Source of the DNA: Trichococcus flocculiformis | Lineage (GTDB): Bacteria; Bacillota; Bacilli; Lactobacillales; Aerococcaceae | NCBI RefSeq assembly: GCF_900113645.1 | Contig: NZ_FOQC01000005.1 | Coordinates: forward strand, 42,939-106,938 | DNA: 64,000 nt | Direction: 5' to 3' | Shown here: one piece after another, positions 8,844-17,399 of the stretch | Position numbering within the stretch: position 1 is the stretch's first letter | Layout: each line of letters opens with the position of its first letter | The notes under the pieces: generated by a model | Told to the model about the DNA's origin: nothing | Database searches by the model: none | Seen by the model: only the letters and a program-made list of their open reading frames with translations | Program-made: the position numbers and the translations under genes

Positions 8844-10202
8844 TTGAAGGTTATTAAATTTGGCGGGAGTTCCCTTGCGAATGGGACTCAATTGAAAAAA
8901 GTATTGCAGATTGTAAAAGATGATGCAGACAGGAGAATCGTGGTCGTTTCAGCACCAGGGAAGCGCAATGACTCGGACGAAAAAGTTACGGATCTGTTGA
9001 TCAAGCTGGCTGATGAGGTGAAAAACAAAGAAGATCACAAAAAAACACTAAAGACGATCCTGAAAAGATATCAAGATATCGTCGAAGAATTGGAGATCGA
9101 TCCGAGTGTCATGGAAATCATTTCCCAAAACTATGAAGAATTGATCCAGGCGAAGTTTTACAACGAGCTGTATGCGTTGGATGCTTACAAAGCAAGCGGT
9201 GAAAACAACAGTGCCATTCTTGTGGCTGCATTTTTCAACAAAGAAGGCATTCCGGCCAAATACATCAACCCGAAGGATGCCGGACTTTTGGTCACCGACA
9301 ACCCAGGAAACGCACGGGTATTACCTGAGTCATACAAGAACCTTTACGCATTACGGGATTCAAAAGAAGTCATCATTTTCCCTGGATTCTTCGGTTACAC
9401 GAAAGAAGGCCAACTGTTGACTTTCTCGAGAGGCGGATCGGACATCTCTGGCGCAATCGTCGCGAACGGGGTCAAAGCCAGCTTGTATGAAAACTTCACG
9501 GACGTTGATGCCATTTATGTTGCAAACCCGAAAATGGTCAAACATCCGAAAAAAATCAAACAACTGACTTATCGTGAAATGCGTGAATTATCCTACAGCG
9601 GATTTTCCGTATTCCATGATGAAGCTTTACAACCGGCCTTCAGCGCCGGAATCCCGGTTGTTGTCAAAAATACCAATAATCCATCAGCTCCAGGCACAAG
9701 CATCACGAGAACGAAGCCTGAAAACAAGCAGATTGTTTCCGGTATTGCCAGCTCGACTGGATTCATGAGCATCTACATCGGCAAATACCTGATGAACCGC
9801 GAAGTCGGATTCGGACGCAGAGTGCTGCAGATATTCGAAGATTTCAACTTGAACTTCGAACACATGCCATCCGGTATCGACGATCTGTCGATTATCCTGC
9901 GCGCCAATCAGATGACGATGCAGCAGGAACAAGAGTTGCTTTACCGCTTGAAGAACGAATTGGAAGCGGACGATGTGCACGTAAAAGGCGGCATATGCCT
10001 CCTGATGATCGTCGGCGAAGGCATGGTCAATTCCGTCGGTACTGTGGCGAAAGCGTGTACCGCACTTGCTGAAGCGGACATCAATCTGGAAATGATCAAC
10101 CAAGGCTCTTCAGAAGTCAGCATCATGTTCGGGATCGACGAAAAGGACGAAGCCAGAGCAGTCAAAGTGCTTTACGATGCATTTTTCCCGCAAAAAGACT
10201 GA
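8844..10202 (+). CDS. aspartate kinase
   Basis: Aspartate kinase phosphorylates aspartate, the first step towards lysine, threonine, methionine and diaminopimelate. The 452-residue protein begins MKVIKFGGSSLA, the family N-terminus, and contains FSRGGSDISGA and LYENFTDVDAIYVANP of the kinase domain. Two ACT-type regulatory domains follow (about 300-450). Size and layout fit the long monofunctional type seen in B. subtilis ThrD/YclM. The start is a TTG at 8844 with GAGGA 10 bases upstream; the in-frame GTG at 8835 overlaps that site and is unlikely. The gene is monocistronic and ends at a shared bidirectional terminator. Confidence 0.93.
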   Translation: MKVIKFGGSSLANGTQLKKVLQIVKDDADRRIVVVSAPGKRNDSDEKVTDLLIKLADEVKNKEDHKKTLKTILKRYQDIVEELEIDPSVMEIISQNYEELIQAKFYNELYALDAYKASGENNSAILVAAFFNKEGIPAKYINPKDAGLLVTDNPGNARVLPESYKNLYALRDSKEVIIFPGFFGYTKEGQLLTFSRGGSDISGAIVANGVKASLYENFTDVDAIYVANPKMVKHPKKIKQLTYREMRELSYSGFSVFHDEALQPAFSAGIPVVVKNTNNPSAPGTSITRTKPENKQIVSGIASSTGFMSIYIGKYLMNREVGFGRRVLQIFEDFNLNFEHMPSGIDDLSIILRANQMTMQQEQELLYRLKNELEADDVHVKGGICLLMIVGEGMVNSVGTVAKACTALAEADINLEMINQGSSEVSIMFGIDEKDEARAVKVLYDAFFPQKD

Positions 10203-10250
10203 CTGCAATGAATAAGCTGTGGCTGTTCTCGTCCACGGTGCAAGCGATAG

Positions 10251-10296
10251 AAAAAGGAAAGCGTTCGGGTTTATGACTCCGAACGCTTTCCTTTTT
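10251..10296. terminator. bidirectional terminator between aspartokinase and the P-type ATPase
   Basis: A perfect 18-bp stem (10251-10268 with 10279-10296) has a 10-base loop and is flanked by A-runs and T-runs, so it can stop transcription from either side. It lies between two convergent genes. Confidence 0.9.
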
Positions 10297-10300
10297 GTAT

Positions 10301-12244
10301 TCATTTTTCGTGTGCAAGTCCTGTGTTCGAAGTCGTCCCATTCGATTTGGCAGTGCCTTGAAAGTGATGGGTGGGTATATTCGCCAACAGCCTCAAACTG
10401 TTCAAGATGACCAGTATTGTGCTGCCTTCATGCCCGACCACTCCAAGCGGAAGGTTGATCAGTTGGAATAGGTTGGACAAAATCAGTATGAGGATGACGG
10501 TGATTGAGAAGATGATGTTCTGCATCGTGATTTTTTTCAGCTTCTTCGATAATCCGTAACAATATTCCAGCTTGTCCAATTCGCTCTTCATCAATACCAC
10601 ATCCGCTGTTTCCATGGCGATGTCAGTCCCTTCCCCCATAGCGATGCCGATATCGGCGTTCGCCAATGCGGGTGCATCATTCACGCCGTCTCCAACCATC
10701 CCGACCAATTTGTATTTAGCCTGAAGTTCTTTCAGGATGGTGGTCTTGTCTTCGGGAAGGCAGTTCGCGCGGATCTCATCCACACCCAATTGTTTGCCGA
10801 TAGTCTGTCCGGTAGCTTCATTGTCGCCTGTGATCATGATCGTATGGACGCCATTGGCTTTGAAAAAGGCGATCATGTCTTTTGCCTCTGATTTGGGTGT
10901 ATCCAATAGAGCATAATAGGCTACGACTTTATCATCCTGGGAAACATAGATGACGGTTTTTCCTTCGTTCTGGAGTGCGAAAGCTTCCTTTACGAACGAC
11001 GGCTCGTTCAGTTCATCGGTTACGACGAAGGTCTTTTTGCCGATTTTCCATTTGCTTCCGAACGCTTCACCTGCCAACCCGAAACCGGTAAGGTCCTGGA
11101 TTGAATCCATCTGGTTCTTCACATATTCTTTTGTTTCGAGATGTTGTACCAACGCGGAAGCAATCGGATGGGTCGATGAGTGCTCCAACGCATAGACGAC
11201 GGACATGATATGTTTTTCATCCGTGCCTGCCAGATAGTTGGCTTCCGTCACTACCGGTTTGCCTTCCGTCAGCGTGCCTGTTTTGTCGAAAGCGATGCAA
11301 TCCATGGCCGAGAAGTTCTCGATCGCGATGCCACCCTTGAAGAGGATACCGCGTTTGGCTGCATTGGAAATGGCGGAAAGGACAGCAGGAGTGGCCGATG
11401 CCACCAAGGCGCAAGGGGAAGCGACCGTCAACAGCACCATGCCGCGATAGAATGATTCATTCCAACCCCAATCCAGGAGGAAATAAAAAACGGCAATCAT
11501 GACCGGCACAAAAACAAGGACGATCTTAACATAGGTATTTTCAATGCGGTTGATGAAGCTCGCTGTCTTCGAAGGGGTCTTTTGCGCTTCTTCCACCATG
11601 CGGATGATTTTGGCGAACAAAGTATCTTTGGATTCTTTCGAGACGGTCATGGTCAGAGCTTCACTCAAGTTGATCGTGCTGCCGAAGATATCATCGCCGA
11701 CCGTCTTTTCGACAGGGACGGATTCACCGGAAATGGCGGCTTCATCGATCAGGCCTAGACCCGACGCGATCGTGCCGTCGATGGGGATGCTGGCGCCTTT
11801 AGGGACCATCAATGTATCGCCGACTTTCAGATCCTTGACTGCAACGTCTTCGATCGAGCCATCCGGATTGATGCGTTTTGCGATTTCAGGGACAATGTTC
11901 ATCAACGCTGTGATCGCTTGGGTACTTTTATCGGTCGCGTATTCCTCCAGTGAACCGGATAACGAGAAGATAAAGATGAGCAATGCGCCTTCCATCCAGT
12001 AGCCGATCAAAGAGGCGCCAACTGCTGCAAGCACCATCAATATGTCGACGTTCAGGTGTTTATTTTCAACTGTATCGATGAATCCTTCTTTTGCTTGTTT
12101 ATAGCCGCCTATGATGAACGATAACACGAAAATGATGGCTGCAGCTGTATCAAAGTTTTGCCATTGCAACACAATGCCAAGAATGATGAGAATGCCACTG
12201 ATCGTGGTTGCGATCATCGCTTTATTCTTGAATAAATCTTTCAT
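10301..12244 (-). CDS. P1B-4 type metal-efflux ATPase (PfeT/FrvA/ZosA-like)
   Basis: This membrane ATPase probably exports a divalent metal. The 647-residue protein has the P-type core: SGES actuator motif (about 172-175), phosphorylation site D320 in DKTGTLT, a THP motif, and the hinge MVGDGVNDAPAL. The transmembrane metal site reads SPC (276-278), not CPC, and a late helix carries HEGSTILVILNSLRLL; both mark subgroup P1B-4. There is no N-terminal metal-binding domain. Known members with this makeup include B. subtilis PfeT and Listeria FrvA, which export ferrous iron under PerR or Fur control. A perfect PerR-type box upstream supports that role here. The ATG at 12244 follows AGGAAGGAG by about 9 bases, so ten earlier codons are dropped. 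Confidence 0.9.
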   Translation of the reverse strand: MKDLFKNKAMIATTISGILIILGIVLQWQNFDTAAAIIFVLSFIIGGYKQAKEGFIDTVENKHLNVDILMVLAAVGASLIGYWMEGALLIFIFSLSGSLEEYATDKSTQAITALMNIVPEIAKRINPDGSIEDVAVKDLKVGDTLMVPKGASIPIDGTIASGLGLIDEAAISGESVPVEKTVGDDIFGSTINLSEALTMTVSKESKDTLFAKIIRMVEEAQKTPSKTASFINRIENTYVKIVLVFVPVMIAVFYFLLDWGWNESFYRGMVLLTVASPCALVASATPAVLSAISNAAKRGILFKGGIAIENFSAMDCIAFDKTGTLTEGKPVVTEANYLAGTDEKHIMSVVYALEHSSTHPIASALVQHLETKEYVKNQMDSIQDLTGFGLAGEAFGSKWKIGKKTFVVTDELNEPSFVKEAFALQNEGKTVIYVSQDDKVVAYYALLDTPKSEAKDMIAFFKANGVHTIMITGDNEATGQTIGKQLGVDEIRANCLPEDKTTILKELQAKYKLVGMVGDGVNDAPALANADIGIAMGEGTDIAMETADVVLMKSELDKLEYCYGLSKKLKKITMQNIIFSITVILILILSNLFQLINLPLGVVGHEGSTILVILNSLRLLANIPTHHFQGTAKSNGTTSNTGLAHEK

Positions 12245-12296
12245 GATTTGACACTCCTTCCTATATGCCTTCATGATAGCACTAAAGAAATCCAGA

Positions 12297-12311
12297 TTAT
12301 AATCATTATAA
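12297..12311 (-). promoter_or_regulatory. PerR-type operator, perfect match
   Basis: The 15-bp sequence TTATAATCATTATAA matches the PerR box TTATAATnATTATAA exactly. It starts 53 bases upstream of the ATPase start codon and contains a TATAAT-like -10 element, so binding should block RNA polymerase. Confidence 0.8.
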
Positions 12312-12317
12312 TCAAAC

Positions 12318-12336
12318 GGAAATGAATCTCATTCTC
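12318..12336 (-). promoter_or_regulatory. Fur-like box between the two PerR boxes
   Basis: The minus-strand sequence GAGAATGAGATTCATTTCC agrees with 14 of 19 positions of the E. coli-style Fur consensus GATAATGATAATCATTATC. The second half-site is degenerate, so this is tentative. Confidence 0.35.
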
Positions 12337-12419
12337 AATGTCCATATATCAGACACAATTTGAAGCGGTAGAAAATTACTCACAGCAATAAAACCAGAAG
12401 GTTAACAAAAAAATGCAGA

Positions 12420-12434
12420 TTATAATAATTGTTA
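12420..12434 (-). promoter_or_regulatory. second, imperfect PerR-type box
   Basis: TTATAATAATTGTTA has one perfect half-site and two mismatches in the other. It lies 109 bases further upstream of the perfect box and also contains TATAAT. Confidence 0.45.
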
Positions 12435-12471
12435 ATAAGGACTATAGATGTTCTGGATGACAAAATAAAAA

Positions 12472-12491
12472 GCCATCCCAAAAAGGATGGC
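12472..12491 (-). terminator. uppP terminator
   Basis: On the minus strand a 7-bp stem GCCATCC/GGATGGC with a 6-base loop is followed by TTTTTATTTTG, 12 bases after the uppP stop. Confidence 0.8.
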
Positions 12492-12503
12492 GAAACTCAT
12501 TTT

Positions 12504-13325
12504 TCAGACAAACATAAAATAGATCAGGACGATGGCACCAAGGACAATCCGATACCAACCGAATGCCTTGAAGTCATTGCGTTTCAGATAACCGATCAAG
12601 AACTTGATGGCAACGATCGAAACGAGGAAAGCGGTAAGCATGCCTGATAAAAGAACGGCGAATTCAAGTCCGGTAAAGTTGAAGCCGAATTTGATGATCT
12701 TCAAAAAACTGATTCCGAACATGATCGGAATGCTCATGAAGAAGGAGAATTCTGTCGCGATGAAGCGTGAAGTACCCAATACGATGCTCCCCAGGATGGA
12801 AGAACCGGAGCGCGATGTACCCGGAATGATCGAGAGGGCTTGGAACAGACCAATCTGGAATGCCTTCATATAAGTTAATTGGCTGAAATCGGTAATGCTC
12901 GGTTCGCGATCCTTGTGCCTGTTTTCGATCACGATGAACAAGATCCCGTAGATGATCAGTGCCAAAGCTACGACCGTCGCGTTCAAGAGATTTTCATCCG
13001 CCCAATCGTTCAAAGGTAACCCGATTACGCCTGCTGGGATACAACCGATGATCACTTTTTTCCAGATATCCCAAGTCTGGTTCTTCTCTGCCTTTGTTTT
13101 GTTTGGAGAGAAGGGATTCAGTTTGTGGAAATAAATGACGACCACAGCCAAGATAGCTCCTAATTGGATCACATAGAAGAACATCTCTTTGAATGCCTGC
13201 GAGAGGTTCAACTGGATGAATTCTTCTACAAGGATCATATGACCCGTGCTGCTGATGGGCAGCCATTCGGTTATTCCCTCGACGATTCCGAGGATGATTG
13301 CTTTCAGTATTTCCATAAATTCCAT
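12504..13325 (-). CDS. uppP: undecaprenyl-diphosphatase (UppP/BacA)
   Basis: UppP removes a phosphate from undecaprenyl diphosphate at the membrane, recycling the lipid carrier for cell-wall synthesis; the family is also linked to bacitracin tolerance. The 273-residue, multi-helix protein has both hallmark motifs: [17 protein letters not shown] near the N-terminus and [10 protein letters not shown] in the middle. The ATG at 13325 is chosen because AAAGGAT lies about 7 bases upstream and the resulting length matches the family; an upstream ATG would add 14 unlikely residues. It is monocistronic with its own terminator. Confidence 0.94.
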   Translation of the reverse strand: MEFMEILKAIILGIVEGITEWLPISSTGHMILVEEFIQLNLSQAFKEMFFYVIQLGAILAVVVIYFHKLNPFSPNKTKAEKNQTWDIWKKVIIGCIPAGVIGLPLNDWADENLLNATVVALALIIYGILFIVIENRHKDREPSITDFSQLTYMKAFQIGLFQALSIIPGTSRSGSSILGSIVLGTSRFIATEFSFFMSIPIMFGISFLKIIKFGFNFTGLEFAVLLSGMLTAFLVSIVAIKFLIGYLKRNDFKAFGWYRIVLGAIVLIYFMFV

Positions 13326-13462
13326 ATAATATCCTTTCTGTTGCCCAATATTTTGATGCTCCATCATCTAGTATAGCGAAATGAAAAAGATTAGCCAACT
13401 ATTTTCAAGTATTCTGCTTAACGATGTTTATTTCTTTTTCGATGTAAGCGGTGCTCAAAAAA

Positions 13463-13492
13463 TTTACATTACCGAACGATTTATGTTAAAAT
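13463..13492 (+). promoter_or_regulatory. promoter of the IIA(Glc) gene
   Basis: TTTACA (13463-13468) and TAAAAT (13487-13492) are 18 bases apart, with an extended -10 TG. The position, about 50 bases before the start codon, is ideal. Confidence 0.6.
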
Positions 13493-13544
13493 GAAGTGTA
13501 CTAATTTTAGCATAAGCTCATTTAAATAAGAAAGAGGCGATAGC

Positions 13545-14054
13545 ATGTTTGGTTTTTTTAAGAAGGTTGATAAGAAGGAAACACTACCGGTTGAGAAAGA
13601 ACTCTTATATTCACCAGCAAATGGTATTGTGGTTCCAGTTTCGGATGTTGCAGATCCGGTCTTTTCCCAAAAAATGATGGGTGACGGGTTTGCGGTCATT
13701 CCTACTGACGGAAACATTTATTCTCCAGCAAGAGGAAAAGTATTGAGCGTATTCCCGACAAAGCATGCGGTAGGCATCCTGTTGGACAGCGGATTGGAAC
13801 TTTTGTTGCATATGGGTTTGGACACGGTTGAGTTAAACGGGAAACCATTCGAAGTCTTTGTGAAAGAAGGCCAGGCTTTGACTGCCGATACACTCATTGC
13901 TAAAGTTGATCTGGCACAACTGCAAGAAGCGGGCAAAGATTCTGCGATGGTCGTTGTGATCACAAATATGGATAAAGTCAAAAGTTTCAGCCTGGATGTG
14001 ACCGGAGAGGCTGCCGTAAAAGCAGAAATCGGAAGCGTCCTGCCGAAAGAATAA
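13545..14054 (+). CDS. crr: PTS glucose-type IIA component, stand-alone
   Basis: IIA(Glc) carries phosphate from HPr to a sugar-specific IIB domain of the phosphotransferase system in the cytoplasm. The 169-residue protein is a single IIA domain, with H89 in LLHMGLDTVEL as the expected phosphorylated histidine and H74 in TKHAVGI as its partner. No IIB or IIC gene is adjacent, so it probably serves permeases encoded elsewhere. The start has AAAGAGGCG a few bases upstream. It has its own promoter and terminator. Confidence 0.92.
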   Translation: MFGFFKKVDKKETLPVEKELLYSPANGIVVPVSDVADPVFSQKMMGDGFAVIPTDGNIYSPARGKVLSVFPTKHAVGILLDSGLELLLHMGLDTVELNGKPFEVFVKEGQALTADTLIAKVDLAQLQEAGKDSAMVVVITNMDKVKSFSLDVTGEAAVKAEIGSVLPKE

Positions 14055-14066
14055 CAGAATGAATTT

Positions 14067-14104
14067 AAAAAAAGCTTCATCCGGCTAGCCGGATGGAGCT
14101 TTTT
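14067..14104. terminator. bidirectional terminator after crr
   Basis: A near-perfect inverted repeat centred on CCGGCTAGCCGG is flanked by an A-run on the left and a T-run on the right. It serves crr and probably also the convergent flavin reductase gene. Confidence 0.85.
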
Positions 14105-14157
14105 GCTTCGCTATCGCCTCCCTATGCTTTGGCCTTGGCTAAATGGAGCGCAGCCCG

Positions 14158-14775
14158 TTAAGGACGTTCCAACGAAAAAATCTCTCCGAGCTTTGTGTAG
14201 TCATTGCCGGCCAGCCTTGCGACAGGCGCCAATTTGTCGGCCCAAACGTATTGTTTCTCGTGATCGAAGACAGTTTCATCGAAAAGGAAATCTTCGACGC
14301 GCAAGATGAACAGATCCGTCAGCACTTTGCCATCAGCATCCGTCAGAGGCACATATTGATGCACCGTGGTTTCCATGCGGATTTTCGCTTCTTTGATCGC
14401 GGGTACAGTGACAGTGTGGCTGGCGGTCAACGTCAATTCCGTCAGATCGATTTCGCTCTCTGTGTCCGGTAGCTGAGCGGCCGTCCTGTTCATCTCCTCC
14501 ACCAAGTCTTCGCTGACGATGTGGACGACTCCTTGTCGGGAATCCAGCAGGTTTCTGGCGGAATCCTTGATTTTCCCGTCATTCCTCAGAATGGCCACGC
14601 TGATCAGCGGCAGCACGTTCGAAGCGACGCTGAAAAAGCTGAATGGCGCTGCATTGACGACCTGGGTTTCCGGATTCTGGGTAGTGATCCAAGCAATCGG
14701 GCGGGGAATGATGCTCCCCGTCAAAAATTTGTACATTTGTTTTGTGTTGAGTTCTTTAGTATTGAAATGCTGCAT
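14158..14775 (-). CDS. flavin reductase-like FMN-binding protein
   Basis: The 205-residue protein belongs to the flavin reductase-like, FMN-binding split-barrel family (DIM6/NTAB type). The family N-terminus is clear: a helix, then TGSIIPRPIAWITT, then NAAPFSFFSVASNVLP. Such proteins reduce or bind flavin, often for an oxygenase or for ring-compound metabolism; the substrate cannot be told. The ATG at 14775 is preceded by AAAGAAGTGAG, and translation from further upstream would run through the previous gene. It starts 4 bases after the glyoxalase gene ends, so the two form an operon. Confidence 0.85.
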   Translation of the reverse strand: MQHFNTKELNTKQMYKFLTGSIIPRPIAWITTQNPETQVVNAAPFSFFSVASNVLPLISVAILRNDGKIKDSARNLLDSRQGVVHIVSEDLVEEMNRTAAQLPDTESEIDLTELTLTASHTVTVPAIKEAKIRMETTVHQYVPLTDADGKVLTDLFILRVEDFLFDETVFDHEKQYVWADKLAPVARLAGNDYTKLGEIFSLERP

Positions 14776-14779
14776 ATGC

Positions 14780-15682
14780 TCACTTCTTTCTTTTAAGGAT
14801 ATTGGCTTCGATTGCCTTTCGCTTTGGTTCCAGAAAATCAGGGAGAGCGAACGTTTCCCCGAGTTTTTCCAAAGGTTCGTCAAGTGTGAAGCCTGGATAA
14901 TCGGTCGCTATTTCGATGCGTAATCCGTTTGGTTCCCGTAAGTAAAGACTTTGGAAATAACCGCGGTCGATGATTTTTTCAACGGTGATCTGCCTGTATT
15001 TTGCCTTATCCAGAATCAAATCAAGGTCTTTGCGTTCAGGCACGCTGTAGGCGATGTGGTCGATGGCGCCTTTGCCTAAACGGGAACGCCTCAGTCTAGT
15101 GGACTGGATCAGCCGACTTTCCCCATCCAATGCAGAAATCGGGCGAGCAACATGATCCAACAGGCTCATGCCGAGCACGTCACGAAAAAAAGCCTCCGTT
15201 GTTCCGAGGTCGGCCACAGTGTAATGGATGCCCAGTATACCGATGATCTGGTATTGGGCGGGCACGTCGCTGTGGCGTGTCGCCTGCTCGAGTGCTATCA
15301 CTTCAGCTGCTTCAACCAGAGTGATTTTCATGTCGTCCGGGTCCAAGAAAGAACAGCTTACTTCATCGTTTGCAATCAAACGAACAGCCTTTGACGTAAG
15401 TCGTTTTTTCCAGAACGGCAGACTGCCTTGGGGGATTTTCAGCAGCACTTCATGGATGAAGCTGTCTTCTTCGTGGCGTTGGCCGACTCTGGGCAGCTCG
15501 AAAAAAGTCAAAATCGTACCAGGAGTTCCCTTGTAGTCCCCATAAAAAAAGTGAGGATCGGTCAAGTTTTCCTGATTGACCGTCTGTTTGACGAGACGCA
15601 AACCCAGGGTATCGGTGTAAAAGGTTTTGTTCTTCTCCGCATCTTTGGTGATGGCGGTGAGATGGTGAAAACCGGTAATCAT
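14780..15682 (-). CDS. ring-cleaving dioxygenase-type glyoxalase protein (MhqA/MhqO-like)
   Basis: The 300-residue protein has two vicinal-oxygen-chelate modules, starting GFHHLTAITKDAEKN and, in the second half, GIHYTVADLGTTEAFF. Metal-ligand-type residues are H8 in GFHHLT, a histidine in IDHIAYSV and a glutamate in YLREPNGLRIEIAT. B. subtilis MhqA, MhqE and MhqO, implicated in hydroquinone or quinone breakdown, share this layout. Pairing with a flavin reductase-like gene fits aromatic or quinone detoxification, but that is an inference. The start is supported by GGAGG upstream. Confidence 0.85.
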   Translation of the reverse strand: MITGFHHLTAITKDAEKNKTFYTDTLGLRLVKQTVNQENLTDPHFFYGDYKGTPGTILTFFELPRVGQRHEEDSFIHEVLLKIPQGSLPFWKKRLTSKAVRLIANDEVSCSFLDPDDMKITLVEAAEVIALEQATRHSDVPAQYQIIGILGIHYTVADLGTTEAFFRDVLGMSLLDHVARPISALDGESRLIQSTRLRRSRLGKGAIDHIAYSVPERKDLDLILDKAKYRQITVEKIIDRGYFQSLYLREPNGLRIEIATDYPGFTLDEPLEKLGETFALPDFLEPKRKAIEANILKRKK

Positions 15683-15822
15683 ATAAGCTCCAACCTCCGT
15701 TCAAAAGATACATATAACGAGTATACAGGAGAGCGCCTCAGCGAGGTAACTATTTTGCTCAGCTGTGCCAATAACCAAAAACCCCCCAAGTTCATCCGAA
15801 CGTGGAGGGAAATGTATGAAGT

Positions 15823-16854
15823 CTAGTAGAACACGCAAACGCACTCAGGCGCGTAGACGTCCTTTTGCAGCAACGTCAATTTACCTGTTTCTGCATCGCG
15901 CTCGAACAAAGTCAGGTTATCGGAATCCTGATGAGCTACAATCACGAATTGGCCGCTTGGATCCAGGTTGAAGTCACGGGGGATGTTTCCTTCGGTAGGG
16001 ACATATTCCACTAACGACAATGTTTCGCCGTCTTCGGATACCGCATAGACGACCAATGAGTCATGACCACGGTTGGAAGCATAAACGAATTTTCCGTCTG
16101 CGGAAATGCGGATAGCCGCGCCACCGTTGAAACCGGTATGCTCTTCAGGGATGGTCGTGATGACTTGCAATAACGAGAACGTGCCTGTTGTTGCATCATA
16201 AGCCAACACCTCAACATCGCTGCTCAACTCACCGAACATGTAAGCCACTTTACCGTTTGGATGGAAAACCAAGTGACGCGGGCCTGTCCCTGGAGTCGCT
16301 TTATAACGGGCAACTTCCGCCAGTTTGCCTTCATCAGAAACCGTGTAGGTGTAAACTTCGTCGGTACCCAAATCGCAAGCCAACAAGAATTTCTTGTCTG
16401 GAGATAGCGCGCTGTAATGCACATGCGGAATTGTTTGATTTTCATGGATGCTCGAACCCTCATGTTGTGCGCGGTCTGTCATTGTGAATGAACCATCAGC
16501 GTTCTCTTTGTAGACAGTCAAGTAACCACCGTGGTAATTGGCAGTGAAGATCAATTTTTTGTCTTCGTCGAAGTAGATATAGCAAGGCGCAGATCCTTCA
16601 GCAGAAATTTCAGCCACCTTGTCATAGCTTCCGTTTTCATTTTTTTTGAAAGAAGTGATGCCACCACCTTCATCCGTTTTGGAAATCGCGTACAGCGTTT
16701 CTTTGTCCGCAGATAAGTCCAGATAAGTAGGGCTGTCGACTTCCGCAATCAAGCGATAATCACGTAATTCTTTTTTATCGGTGTCCAAAATGATTTGATG
16801 AACCCCTTTACTCTCTCTTTTTGTGTAAGAGCCAAGATATAAAACTTGTTCCAT
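15823..16854 (-). CDS. pgl: lactonase family beta-propeller protein, 6-phosphogluconolactonase type
   Basis: The 343-residue protein belongs to the seven-bladed propeller lactonases (COG2706, YkgB/Pgl type). It starts VLYLGSYTKRESKGVHQIILD and shows repeated blade motifs such as LDLSADKETLYAIS, YSALSPDKKFLLACDLG and IRISADGKFVYASNRG. E. coli YbhE of this family hydrolyses 6-phosphogluconolactone in the pentose-phosphate pathway; other members act on other lactones, so the substrate is likely rather than certain. AGGAGG stands just before the ATG. The 140-base gap to the next gene shows no clear terminator. Confidence 0.85.
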   Translation of the reverse strand: MEQVLYLGSYTKRESKGVHQIILDTDKKELRDYRLIAEVDSPTYLDLSADKETLYAISKTDEGGGITSFKKNENGSYDKVAEISAEGSAPCYIYFDEDKKLIFTANYHGGYLTVYKENADGSFTMTDRAQHEGSSIHENQTIPHVHYSALSPDKKFLLACDLGTDEVYTYTVSDEGKLAEVARYKATPGTGPRHLVFHPNGKVAYMFGELSSDVEVLAYDATTGTFSLLQVITTIPEEHTGFNGGAAIRISADGKFVYASNRGHDSLVVYAVSEDGETLSLVEYVPTEGNIPRDFNLDPSGQFVIVAHQDSDNLTLFERDAETGKLTLLQKDVYAPECVCVFY

Positions 16855-16885
16855 CCAAAGACCTCCTAAATATTATGATAATTCC

Positions 16886-16914
16886 ATTATAACAAATGCC
16901 CTCCACAATGACAG
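16886..16914 (-). promoter_or_regulatory. promoter of the lactonase gene
   Basis: On the minus strand CTGTCA and TATAAT are 17 bases apart, with an extended -10 (TGTTATAAT). It ends about 32 bases before the start codon. Confidence 0.55.
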
Positions 16915-17028
16915 GGAAAAAACCTTGCGAAGTAAATAAAGTTAGATTCAACGGCATAATCGATGGTTTGCCAAAAAAACTGTGATAGAATAGAAATTGT
17001 AAAAAGTGTCTGAAAAGGGGAAATGTAC

Positions 17029-17388
17029 ATGCAAAGCAAAGTAATTCAAATTGGAGAAAAAGCAATAGATATAAAAGAACCAATGATCATTCTGTTCGAT
17101 GACAGCGCAACGGAGCCCTTGCAGCAAGTTTCCGTCATCCATCGTTTCATCGAACCCCAGGAATGGTTCGAACTGGCGGACGGAGACCGGATTTTGTTTG
17201 ATGAACAGGAATACCGCATATCCTATATCGGTAACCATGTCCTCAGAAATTTACAGTCAATCGGTCACACCACCATGATTTTCAAAAATTGGGATGAAGA
17301 ACGCCTGGAAACAAGCATTTATTTAACCCCTCACATTTTACCGACAATAACGGATGGCACGATCATTTCCTATAGGAAGAAAGATTGA
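17029..17388 (+). CDS. PTS glucitol/sorbitol-type IIA protein, orphan
   Basis: The 119-residue protein resembles the IIA component of glucitol/sorbitol PTS systems: an N-terminal IGE..., an ILFDDSA stretch, VIHRF with H38 as the probable phosphorylated histidine, and the C-terminal NLQSIGHTTMIF block. No IIB, IIC or polyol dehydrogenase lies nearby; the gene leads a cluster of membrane proteins. It may be a cross-talking PTS component or a regulatory IIA. The ATG at 17029 is preferred because AAAGGGG is 8 bases upstream, while the ATG two codons earlier is only 2 bases from it. Confidence 0.8.
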   Translation: MQSKVIQIGEKAIDIKEPMIILFDDSATEPLQQVSVIHRFIEPQEWFELADGDRILFDEQEYRISYIGNHVLRNLQSIGHTTMIFKNWDEERLETSIYLTPHILPTITDGTIISYRKKD

Positions 17389-17399
17389 AGGTGAGTCCA

